From assembly GCA_964490845.1 (NCBI GenBank), contig CAZBED010000002.1, positions 186,001 to 250,000 of the forward strand: a stretch of 64,000 bases of DNA, written 5' to 3'. The position numbers and the translations under genes were made by a program. Of the stretch, positions 18,446 through 25,976 are shown one piece after another. How positions within the stretch are numbered: position 1 is the stretch's first letter; every line of letters starts with the position of its first letter. Below the pieces are notes generated by a model. The model ran no database searches, was not told the origin of the DNA, and worked only from the letters and a program-made list of their open reading frames with translations. The stretch comes from JADJSS01 sp964490845 (GTDB taxonomy: Bacteria > Bacteroidota > Bacteroidia > Chitinophagales > JADIYW01).

Positions 18446-19465
18446 ATGAAAAATAAACTGCTCATACTGTTATTAATGGTCTTTTTCGCGGGGTTCTTTT
18501 CCGGATTAAATGCCCAAAACATTGATGCTAATAATTTATCTCCTGTCTTAAAATCGATAGTGGAAAACGTAAAAACGGAATGCGGACTGAATCCAAACCA
18601 GACGATAAAATTCACGAATGATTATGTTTGGTTTTTAAATAAAAACGGTCAAAACACTACAGTAAATGCCGCAAATCAGCAGAAGATGAACAGCGAAACC
18701 CAAAAATTATTAGTAGGTGCCGGGGTAAAATTCAGAGGTTATCTCAATGATGGACAATTTACCAAACTAACACAGATGATACAAGCAGGAAAGTTAGACC
18801 CTGCAAAAGCGGGCGGCACCAGTGTGACAGCCACCCCGTCTGTTGCTGCTCCAAGCCCTGTTGCCAAGGTGGCACCAGTGAATACGGTTTTGCTGCCTTC
18901 ATCTGTCAAAGCGCAATCCAATGTAACCGGTTTATTTGAGCAGTTAGCGGGCTATATCAATGTTACTCCGGCGCAAGTGCAGAATGTAAAACCCATCCTG
19001 CAAGGATATGACAAAAGCGCCATCGATATTAAAACAAAATATGCCGGGAATGACGGGCAGATTCAATCCGCTATAGGAGTGTTGAACAATCAGACGGTTC
19101 CGAAACTAAAGTTATATTTAAACGATGATCAGGTCGGAAAACTGGCTGTTGCGGTGGCGATGCAGGATAATATCCTTTCCGGAAAAAATCTTTCGCAGGA
19201 ACAAAAAGATTTTCTTCAAAAACTGCGCACACAATACAATATGAACGATGTACAACTGATGGCAGTTGTACTGGTCATGGTGCAAGGGAAAATAAGAGGT
19301 GATGCCATCAACCTGCTGGCAAAATCTAACCCGCAGGCAGCTGCACAGGAATTAGGTAAGTTATTGCAGGATCTGGACGGGCAGCTGAAGGCTTCACTCA
19401 ATACCGATCAGTATGCCAAAGTAAAAACAGATTTGGAAAAACTGATTAAAGGGCAAAAAATATAA
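18446..19465 (+). CDS. Exported helical repeat protein
   Basis: A 339-residue protein with a clear signal peptide (MKNKLLILLLMVFFAGFF, ending NAQ). An in-frame ATG at 18437 would add only three residues. After the signal come helical units that repeat a similar motif three times: YLNDGQFTKL, YLNDDQVGKL and SLNTDQYAKV. A low-complexity Ala/Pro/Val linker (about residues 115-150) separates the first from the rest. I do not recognise the family; the motif recalls CpxP/Spy-like periplasmic helical proteins but that is a guess. Confidence 0.8.
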   Translation: MKNKLLILLLMVFFAGFFSGLNAQNIDANNLSPVLKSIVENVKTECGLNPNQTIKFTNDYVWFLNKNGQNTTVNAANQQKMNSETQKLLVGAGVKFRGYLNDGQFTKLTQMIQAGKLDPAKAGGTSVTATPSVAAPSPVAKVAPVNTVLLPSSVKAQSNVTGLFEQLAGYINVTPAQVQNVKPILQGYDKSAIDIKTKYAGNDGQIQSAIGVLNNQTVPKLKLYLNDDQVGKLAVAVAMQDNILSGKNLSQEQKDFLQKLRTQYNMNDVQLMAVVLVMVQGKIRGDAINLLAKSNPQAAAQELGKLLQDLDGQLKASLNTDQYAKVKTDLEKLIKGQKI

Positions 19466-19484
19466 GACGGTTGTAAATTTATGG

Positions 19485-20627
19485 TTACTTCCGCTTGCTT
19501 TTTTCCAATACTTCCGTAATTACTTCTGCCATTTTTTGCGCAGAAATATCCCAGTTGAAGAGTTCGGCTCTTTTTATTCCTTTTTCTATTAAACTTTCTC
19601 TCAGCGAAGTGTCTGAGATGATAAGCTGCATTGCTCTTCCGATTTCTTCCGTTGATTTCGGGTTCACTGTGATAGCAGCATCACCTGCCACTTCCGGCAT
19701 GGAAGCGGTATTGGAAGTAATGACCGGCACGCCAAGTTGCATAGCCTCGATAATTGGTATGCCGAATCCTTCAAACAGGCTTGGAAAGACTAACGCGAAA
19801 GCATCTTTTAACAGGCTCATCAATTGATTTCGCTCTATTTGTTCAATCCATACAACATCCTGTTTGCCGGCCATCTGCTGCATGTAATTTTCTACTTCAA
19901 GATTCATCCAGGCATTGCGGCCGACAATAATCAACTGATGGTTTGTCAGTAAGTCTGACTTGAGTCGTTCGAAGGCTTTGAGCAGTTGTAGTACATTCTT
20001 CCTCGGGTGCACGGCGCCGATAAAGATAAAATAAGGAGTATCTTTTATATTGAAATGGCTCCTTATTCGTTTAATTTCTTGTGGTGTGCCGGACACCCGG
20101 ATATTCTCCACACCATTGTAGACCACGTCTATTTTATCACCGTCAATTTTATAATGCTGGATGATATCCATCTTGGTAAAGGCAGATACCGCTATGATTT
20201 TTTCAGCCTTCAGGCAGAATTTTGGAGTAAAATGCCGGTAATAATTTCTAACCAGAAAGGGGGTGTGCGCGGGATAATGTTCAAACCCTAGATCGTGAAT
20301 AGTGATGATTTGAGGAACCTCTGTTTTCAGGCTTGCATAGCCGTCTGTAGAGATGAATACATCCGCATCTATGGCTGATAATGCCTTTGGAACGGAATAT
20401 TCAAACCACCAATACCACAAAAATGGATGCCGCGCCTGTGGAGAAACAACAACAGGATGGATATTGTCAGAAAAGATGAATTCGTCGGAGGGTGACCGGT
20501 CAAATAAAAAGTAAAAATCATGCTGAGGCAGTAAGGCTGTCACCCGTTTGAAAATCTCCTGTGTATAGATGCCAATACCCTCCAGTTTGTCTTTAATAAG
20601 AAAACGAGTGTTAACGGCTATCTTCAT
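19485..20627 (-). CDS. Glycosyltransferase family 4
   Basis: A 380-residue GT-B glycosyltransferase. The N-terminal half starts MKIAVNTRFL, and the C-terminal half carries the donor-site pattern HPRKNVLQLLKAF and FEGFGIPIIEAMQLGVPV (E-x7-E) typical of GT4. It would transfer a sugar from a nucleotide donor, probably for cell-surface polysaccharide. No other polysaccharide genes are adjacent, so the acceptor is unknown. It is divergent from dnaN with 123 bases between starts and convergent with the gene before it. Confidence 0.92.
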   Translation of the reverse strand: MKIAVNTRFLIKDKLEGIGIYTQEIFKRVTALLPQHDFYFLFDRSPSDEFIFSDNIHPVVVSPQARHPFLWYWWFEYSVPKALSAIDADVFISTDGYASLKTEVPQIITIHDLGFEHYPAHTPFLVRNYYRHFTPKFCLKAEKIIAVSAFTKMDIIQHYKIDGDKIDVVYNGVENIRVSGTPQEIKRIRSHFNIKDTPYFIFIGAVHPRKNVLQLLKAFERLKSDLLTNHQLIIVGRNAWMNLEVENYMQQMAGKQDVVWIEQIERNQLMSLLKDAFALVFPSLFEGFGIPIIEAMQLGVPVITSNTASMPEVAGDAAITVNPKSTEEIGRAMQLIISDTSLRESLIEKGIKRAELFNWDISAQKMAEVITEVLEKSKRK

Positions 20628-20666
20628 AAATCAGCGGTATTTATTACTTTCCACAATCATGTGTAC

Positions 20667-20675
20667 TTATACACA
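20667..20675 (+). promoter_or_regulatory. Single DnaA-box-like site upstream of dnaN
   Basis: TTATACACA matches the DnaA-box consensus TTATnCACA exactly. A one-mismatch neighbour, CTTTCCACA, is at 20647-20655. Two sites are too few to call an origin; they may serve dnaN control. Confidence 0.35.
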
Positions 20676-20726
20676 ACTTGTCGAAAGATAAGATTTTCAA
20701 GGCATTTTATATTAGATTGAATTACT

Positions 20727-20734
20727 TAACTTTG
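20727..20734 (+). promoter_or_regulatory. -7 box of dnaN
   Basis: TAACTTTG is an exact match to the TAnnTTTG element and lies 16 bases before the dnaN ATG. A -33 TTTG is not evident at 19-21 bases upstream. Confidence 0.55.
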
Positions 20735-20750
20735 AAAAAAATTACACAGT

Positions 20751-21866
20751 ATGAGATTTGTCGTATCATCAGCACAATTACTTAAAAATTTACAAAAAAT
20801 CAGTGGCGTTATCAGTACCAATACTGTATTGCCCATATTGGAAGATTTCCTGTTTGATATACAAAAAAATTCCCTGACTATCACTGCAACAGATTTGGAT
20901 ACCACCATGTCTGTTTCCATGGATATAGAATCAAAAGAAAGCTTTAAGGTAGCGATACCGGCTAGAATATTATTGGACAGTTTGAAAGCGTTACCGGAGC
21001 AACCTATCACTATAGCGGTGGATGAAACTACCAACGGCATCGAAATAACCACAGACAACGGAAAGTATAAACTGAGTGGCGAAAATAGTGCTGACTTTCC
21101 GAAAGAACCGGTGGCGGATGGTGTGGAGGAAGTGAAATTAGCATCTTCTATTTTGAATAAAGGCGTAACAAAAACACTTTTCGCGGTAAGTAATGACGAA
21201 CTGCGCCCTGCGATGACAGGGGTGTACTTTCAACTGGATAGCAACGGGATTACATTTGTTGCCACCGATGCACACAAACTGGTGAAATACAATCAGGGTG
21301 ATGTGAAAGGAGCGAATGCTACCTTCATTGTACCTAAGAAAGCATTGAATTTATTGAAGGCAGTGGTACCCAACAATGATACGGAAGTGTCTGTGCAGTA
21401 TAACAAATCAAACGCGTTTTTCAGTTTTGATAATATCCAGTTGATTTGCCGGCTGATAGATGCCAAATATCCGGATTACAATGCGGTGATTCCAAAAGAA
21501 AACCCGAATCTCCTGACCATTTCCAAAGATGATTTTTATGCATCACTGAGAAGAACGTCTATTTTCTCTAATAAAACGACTCATCAGGTGGTGTTGAAAA
21601 TGGCGGGCTCTGAGTTAACCGTTTCTGCACAGGATTTGGATTTCTCCAACGAAGCTTCTGAAAAATTATCCTGCGACTATCAGGGCAATCCTATGGAAAT
21701 CGGATTCAATGCTAAGTTTTTACTGGAAATGTTAGGAGCATTAGACAGTAGCGATATCAATATTGAATTGTCTACACCCAACAGAGCGGGAATTATACGG
21801 CCGATGGAAAAAGACGAGAATGAAGATTTGCTGATGCTTGTGATGCCGGTGATGCTGAATAACTAA
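20751..21866 (+). CDS. dnaN: DNA polymerase III beta sliding clamp
   Basis: The 371-residue ring subunit tethers DNA polymerase III to DNA. It has three successive clamp domains of about 120 residues, with MRFVVSSAQLLKNLQKISGVI at the N-terminus (shown in part) and the closing LMLVMPVML, which corresponds to the family's conserved C-terminal MPMR-type segment. Length is normal. The gene stands alone with its own terminator. A DnaA-box-like site lies upstream. Confidence 0.97.
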   Translation: MRFVVSSAQLLKNLQKISGVISTNTVLPILEDFLFDIQKNSLTITATDLDTTMSVSMDIESKESFKVAIPARILLDSLKALPEQPITIAVDETTNGIEITTDNGKYKLSGENSADFPKEPVADGVEEVKLASSILNKGVTKTLFAVSNDELRPAMTGVYFQLDSNGITFVATDAHKLVKYNQGDVKGANATFIVPKKALNLLKAVVPNNDTEVSVQYNKSNAFFSFDNIQLICRLIDAKYPDYNAVIPKENPNLLTISKDDFYASLRRTSIFSNKTTHQVVLKMAGSELTVSAQDLDFSNEASEKLSCDYQGNPMEIGFNAKFLLEMLGALDSSDINIELSTPNRAGIIRPMEKDENEDLLMLVMPVMLNN

Positions 21867-21895
21867 ATAGTAACCCCAACCAAATTTTTATATAG

Positions 21896-21928
21896 CCCGC
21901 GAATCTCATTCGCGGGTTCTTATTTTAT
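21896..21928 (+). terminator. Terminator after dnaN
   Basis: Perfect 9-base stem CCCGCGAAT/ATTCGCGGG around CTC (21896-21916), then TTCTTATTTTAT. The convergent neighbour's stop lies at 21920, within the tail. Confidence 0.85.
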
Positions 21929-23035
21929 AGGGATGGTCTTAGACTTCACGGCCGCATCACTTTCCGGAGAATGATTTTTCCCTTCCCAGAAAAGAGTATT
22001 GTCTGTATGGTTATAAGAAACCGTTCCGTTGAACTGTATAAATTGCAGGCTTCCCTGTATAACCGCCTCTCCCGGTTGCGCAAACGCAAAAAAGGCTTGT
22101 CCTCCGGATGCAGGGCTTTTTCGCATTCGTGCCGCCCAGTTGCTGTAGTACAATTGCATACGGCAGTATGCGCTCTGATTTAGGGGGTTGATTCCGGCGG
22201 AATTTATAGAGTTCTCATAACCAAGATAGTGGCGTTCTTTTTTGACGTGCAAAGAAAAACGTTTATAGGCGAAGAAGCCCTCTTCGTAACCCGGAGAGAT
22301 GCTGATGGATTTTTCCAAAGGTATTTTGGGAGTTTCTGTTTTAGTATCCCACCGGATGGTTCGCTCATAATCCAGTTCTTTAGCACTTAATTCTTTGGCC
22401 ATTCCACTCAAAATCAGGTAATAGATACTGAGTTTGTAATCTACCGTCTGATTCAGCAAACTGCATTCAGGCGAAGAACAATCCGCCTGAAAACTTACAT
22501 CCAACGGAATCGACAGTTCATGTTTCGTTTTATCATACACCGGATTTTCGATACTAACGGAGAATACCTGCACTTTGTCCGCATCTCCTGAGGAAATTAA
22601 GTCAAATCCATTGAGCAAAGCAATGTATACCTCCTTTTGTTGCTGTGAACTATCTGGTTGCAGAATAATTTTCTTTCGGACAGTTTTAAATGCACCTTCT
22701 TCCGCCTGAAGAACAAATTCAGCCTTTCCGGAAAAATGGACAATCTCTTTTGCCTGAACCAAAGCATAGCGGGAGGAAAAGTAGGCAGAATCTTTTCCGA
22801 TTCCGGTAGCTGCGGTATGCACCACTGTTGCCTGTTTATTGTTGGGGTAGGACAACTGGCTGATATAATCACCCAGCCTGTTGACGCGGTGATTGTATGT
22901 CCAGTAATTGGAAAACCCTTGCCAGACGGCAAAGCTATGTTGAGCATAACTATCTTGAAAAATACCCGACAAAAACAGAATGAATATTAGCCGTTTCAAA
23001 TGGTTGTTTTCCGTGTTTTTCTTTTCATATTCCAC
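21920..23035 (-). CDS. Exported hypothetical protein
   Basis: A 371-residue protein with a signal peptide after a short basic N-terminus (about residues 14-31, ending SYAQ). The body looks beta-rich and has a pair of cysteines close together (CSSPECSLL, about residue 210) that may form a disulfide. I do not recognise a family. The start overlaps the end of the alkyltransferase-like gene by 40 bases, suggesting co-transcription, though a later start such as the internal Met is not available before the signal. Function unknown. Confidence 0.75.
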   Translation of the reverse strand: MEYEKKNTENNHLKRLIFILFLSGIFQDSYAQHSFAVWQGFSNYWTYNHRVNRLGDYISQLSYPNNKQATVVHTAATGIGKDSAYFSSRYALVQAKEIVHFSGKAEFVLQAEEGAFKTVRKKIILQPDSSQQQKEVYIALLNGFDLISSGDADKVQVFSVSIENPVYDKTKHELSIPLDVSFQADCSSPECSLLNQTVDYKLSIYYLILSGMAKELSAKELDYERTIRWDTKTETPKIPLEKSISISPGYEEGFFAYKRFSLHVKKERHYLGYENSINSAGINPLNQSAYCRMQLYYSNWAARMRKSPASGGQAFFAFAQPGEAVIQGSLQFIQFNGTVSYNHTDNTLFWEGKNHSPESDAAVKSKTIPIK

Positions 23036-23334
23036 CTGATTTTTTCAAAATCCTGTATCTGGTCATCTATAATTTTTACACCTTCACTTTCCAGGAGTTC
23101 CTGCATCAGCGTTGGAGAACCAAAATGATGTTTTCCGGTCAGTAATCCGTTTCTGTTTACCACCCTGTGTGCCGGGACAAACGGAGCTACCGAATGAGCA
23201 TTATTCATGGCATAGCCCACCAGTCGTGCTGCGCCTTTTGTACCGAGATATTCGGCAATATCGCCATAGGTGCTTACTTTTCCTTTCGGTATTTTACGAA
23301 CCAATGCGTATACTTTCTTGTAATAATCGTTCAT
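22996..23334 (-). CDS. Alkyltransferase-like protein (ATL)
   Basis: A 112-residue relative of O6-alkylguanine DNA alkyltransferases covering only the DNA-binding C-terminal domain. The active-site motif PCHRV is PAHRVVNRNG here (about residues 53-62), with the acceptor cysteine replaced by alanine. The helix-turn-helix part with the arginine finger region (LVGYAMNN) is present. ATL proteins bind O6-alkylguanine and hand it to nucleotide excision repair rather than repairing it themselves. Cytoplasmic. Confidence 0.9.
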   Translation of the reverse strand: MNDYYKKVYALVRKIPKGKVSTYGDIAEYLGTKGAARLVGYAMNNAHSVAPFVPAHRVVNRNGLLTGKHHFGSPTLMQELLESEGVKIIDDQIQDFEKIRWNMKRKTRKTTI

Positions 23335-23435
23335 TTGAGCGTATCTGCTAAAATAAAATTAAAATATAAATACCATATTATCAGCATATTATATTAAGCT
23401 GTACGACTTATGTCAAAAAATAATGTTCACAAATG

Positions 23436-23466
23436 TTGACAATTTCAAAAATGTACTATACCTTTG
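23436..23466 (+). promoter_or_regulatory. Promoter of the exported protein gene
   Basis: TTG at 23436-23438 and TACCTTTG at 23459-23466, separated by 20 bases, match the bacteroidete -33/-7 pattern well. The ATG follows 21 bases after the -7 box. It is one of the best promoter matches in the window. Confidence 0.7.
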
Positions 23467-23487
23467 TCATTACATAAAAACCCAGCC

Positions 23488-24228
23488 ATGTTAAAACCCT
23501 TAACCCACATGGCGCTTGTACTGCTATCATTTACCCTTTGTGTACATGCGCAATCTACGGAAGATAACACGAACTCGTTGTTGTGTGTCATTGGTCGCAA
23601 TATAGCGCCTCAGGAGTTCAATATGTCCTTAACCCAGAAGCAGCCAGTCACTGTTGCGTGCAGCTATGATGACGCTTCTGTTACTATTCCGAAATATTTA
23701 CAATTCAGTTGCTCAGGCGGTAATTCATTAATAACCGTGCAGGTATTGATTTCTGATGGCGATAAAAGGCAAACGGTAGTTAAAGATATTTCTGTTAATG
23801 ACAGAAATCTGTATTACGAAATGCCATTGCTGGCTTATGTAACAGAGGATATGGCACAAAATCCCAAAGCTAAAGTTTATTCTGTTACATTTTCCAATAA
23901 CATGAATACAGAACTCAATATCGGCGAAGTAGGATTTTCAAGGTATACCTCCAGGTATGAAGTAAAATTAAATCAGGTCTTTACGGTTGATATCGGCACC
24001 GGTTCCAACAAGAGGTATGTTATTCAGTCAAATATTCCTAGAGATATTTACGTCAACATGTATAAATCTAATGGAGAATTTGATCACAAGATTTTACAAA
24101 CCATTAAAACCGGAGAAAATGCTATTCAGTTTGATGAAATGCAGATTAAGTCCGGAAAATATGTAGTCGTCATATCGGATGTAGCAGACAAAAAAGCACC
24201 CAGCAGTAAAATAACGGTAATGTATTAA
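23488..24228 (+). CDS. Exported hypothetical protein
   Basis: A 246-residue protein with a signal peptide (MLKPLTHMALVLLSFTLCV, ending HAQ). I start it at the ATG at 23488; an upstream in-frame TTG at 23464 lies inside the promoter. The body appears beta-sandwich-like and no motif is recognised. The final segment (SGKYVVVISD) resembles the Ig-like end of secreted proteins, but no clear T9SS sorting domain (PNP motif) is seen. Single-gene unit ending at the terminator at 24268. Confidence 0.8.
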   Translation: MLKPLTHMALVLLSFTLCVHAQSTEDNTNSLLCVIGRNIAPQEFNMSLTQKQPVTVACSYDDASVTIPKYLQFSCSGGNSLITVQVLISDGDKRQTVVKDISVNDRNLYYEMPLLAYVTEDMAQNPKAKVYSVTFSNNMNTELNIGEVGFSRYTSRYEVKLNQVFTVDIGTGSNKRYVIQSNIPRDIYVNMYKSNGEFDHKILQTIKTGENAIQFDEMQIKSGKYVVVISDVADKKAPSSKITVMY

Positions 24229-24267
24229 GCGAAAATATAAGTTAAAGAGTAGTCCAGTTGGGGGACA

Positions 24268-24316
24268 AGACCTTGTTCTAAGCTGTAAAAGGCGCGGAGC
24301 AAGGTCTAATTTTTTT
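24268..24316 (+). terminator. Terminator between convergent genes
   Basis: An 11-base stem (24268-24278 with 24297-24307, one G-T pair), an 18-base loop, then AATTTTTTT. Core AGACCTTG/CAAGGTCT. It ends the exported protein gene and its tail touches the lspA stop. Confidence 0.75.
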
Positions 24317-24965
24317 AAGCCTCAGTAGTGTTTTTTGCCTCGGCTGTCTGTGCGGCATGTTCTTCTTCAAAAAATCGTTTCTGGAATAACAGAATCAGTG
24401 CGACACCCACTGTAATACAGGCATCGGAAATATTAAAAATAAAACGAAAAAATTCAAATGACTCTCCGCCCCAAACGGGTACCCATCCTGGAAAAACACC
24501 TTTGATGAGGGGAAAATAAAACATGTCCACCACACGGCCGTGAAACCATCCCGCATATCCGCCATCGGCAGGAAATAAAGTAGCCACCTGCCCTTCACTG
24601 TGAGAAAAAATCTGGCCAAAAAAGATACTGTCGATGATGTTGCCGATGGCACCCGCTAAAATCAACGCCATGGCAAAAACAAAAAACCTGGATGATTTTG
24701 CTGATGTAATTTGTTTGCGCAGATAATAGGAGATAAAGATAACGGCGATGATTCTGAAGAAGGTGAGCAGGAATTTGCCCATTCCGGCGCCGAAGCTCAT
24801 ACCAAATGCCATCCCTTCATTTTCGACGAAATGGATACGCGCCCACTCACCGATGTAATTAAATTCGTCTCCGCTCTTCATAGTTAGTTTTACCCAGATT
24901 TTGGTAGCCTGGTCAATGATTAGCGATAATGCGATGGTCAGGTAAGCGATAAGTCTTTTGCTCAT
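24315..24965 (-). CDS. lspA: Lipoprotein signal peptidase (signal peptidase II)
   Basis: Inner-membrane aspartyl protease that cleaves prolipoprotein signals. The 216-residue protein has four membrane segments, the catalytic aspartates in GNIIDSIFFG (about residue 111) and FNISDACITVG (about residue 183), and the VENEGMAFG block. It has a long intervening loop typical of bacteroidete LspA. It lies third in ileS / DksA-like / lspA, with its own -7 box in the gap. Confidence 0.95.
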   Translation of the reverse strand: MSKRLIAYLTIALSLIIDQATKIWVKLTMKSGDEFNYIGEWARIHFVENEGMAFGMSFGAGMGKFLLTFFRIIAVIFISYYLRKQITSAKSSRFFVFAMALILAGAIGNIIDSIFFGQIFSHSEGQVATLFPADGGYAGWFHGRVVDMFYFPLIKGVFPGWVPVWGGESFEFFRFIFNISDACITVGVALILLFQKRFFEEEHAAQTAEAKNTTEA

Positions 24966-24971
24966 AAGTCT

Positions 24972-25013
24972 TAAAAATTAAAGCCAACAAAGATAAGGCT
25001 CCTTATTGGCTTT
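24972..25013 (-). terminator. Terminator of the DksA-like gene, with lspA -7 box
   Basis: Read on the minus strand, AAAGCCAA/TTGGCTTT (24980-24987 with 25006-25013) forms an 8-base stem, followed by AATTTTTAA. TATCTTTG (24988-24995, minus) lies in the loop; it fits the -7 element for lspA, whose start is 22 bases further on. Confidence 0.55.
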
Positions 25014-25037
25014 GGTAATTTTAATAGGCGGTAATAA

Positions 25038-25976
25038 TTATTTCTTTTCCAGTTTTTTTCCTTCCACACTTAAAGTGGCATGCGGTACCACCAGCAATCG
25101 TTCTTTCGGAATTAATTTTCCGGTTTCCCGGCAGATGCCATAGGATTTATTTTCAATCCGAACCAATGCACTTTCCAAATGGGAAATCAGTTTTTGCATA
25201 CGCACAACGATTTGGTTCATGTTTTCTCTTTCAGAAGTCATGGAACCATCATCAATGCTGGCAAATTGTGTTTCTGATTCAGAGCTGTTTTTTATCTGGT
25301 CAGAATAGAAATCTATTTCTTCCTTCGCCTTCGCGATTTTTTTCAGGATCACTTCTTTAAACAGAGCGAGGTCAGCATCATTATATCTAACTACGCTGAC
25401 TTCCATCGTATGTTTGGGTGCGCCGCCGGGCTGGTGGCTAATCGATTGCTCGTGTTTGGTAAGAGGAGCCGGTTTTTGAAAAGTTTTGGCTGGTGGTGCA
25501 GGTGCAGCCTTCTTGGCAGTTTCCTTAACCGGTTTTGGTGCCGCCACCTTTGGCGCTGCTTTTTTAGGAGTCGCTTTAGGTGTTGGTTTTGCCACTGGCT
25601 TTTTAGGTGCTGCTTTGGGCGGGGCTACCTTTTTCACAGGTTTAGCGGCAGGTTTTTTAATTGACGGTTTCGCTTTTGCCACCGGTTTTGCAGGCGGTGC
25701 TTTTTTTACAGCTTTTTTGGGCGCTTTTGCTTTTACAACTGGCTTTGCCTTTGCCGCTACTTTTTTAGCCGGCGCTTTCGGTTTTACCGATGCTTTTTTA
25801 GCTGCCACTTTCTTCTTCGCCGGCGCCGCAGGTTTAGCTGCGCTCTTTTTAACCGGCTTAACCGGCGCTTTTTTAGGGGCAACCTTTTTTGCTGCAGGTT
25901 TTGCTGCAGGTTTTTTAGCAACCGGCTTGGAGGCCTTAGCGACTGTTTTTTTCTTATTAGTCAGTTTTGCCATCAT
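25038..25976 (-). CDS. DksA/TraR-like protein with histone H1-like tail
   Basis: A 312-residue protein of two parts. Residues about 12-175 are almost entirely Lys, Ala, Pro and Val in short repeats, like histone H1 or chlamydial Hc2. Residues about 190-312 are a DksA/TraR-type coiled coil and C-terminal domain. In the zinc-finger region only one Cys of the usual four is visible (YGICRETGKLIPKERL), so it probably does not bind zinc. The start ATG abuts the ileS stop (0-base gap; a second ATG follows). It lies between ileS and lspA. A nucleoid- or transcription-related role is inferred. Confidence 0.85.
   Translation of the reverse strand: MMAKLTNKKKTVAKASKPVAKKPAAKPAAKKVAPKKAPVKPVKKSAAKPAAPAKKKVAAKKASVKPKAPAKKVAAKAKPVVKAKAPKKAVKKAPPAKPVAKAKPSIKKPAAKPVKKVAPPKAAPKKPVAKPTPKATPKKAAPKVAAPKPVKETAKKAAPAPPAKTFQKPAPLTKHEQSISHQPGGAPKHTMEVSVVRYNDADLALFKEVILKKIAKAKEEIDFYSDQIKNSSESETQFASIDDGSMTSERENMNQIVVRMQKLISHLESALVRIENKSYGICRETGKLIPKERLLVVPHATLSVEGKKLEKK

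Noticed and set aside
20641..20750. Considered as oriC
   Set aside because: Only two DnaA-box-like sites in a 123-base gap and no dnaA nearby.
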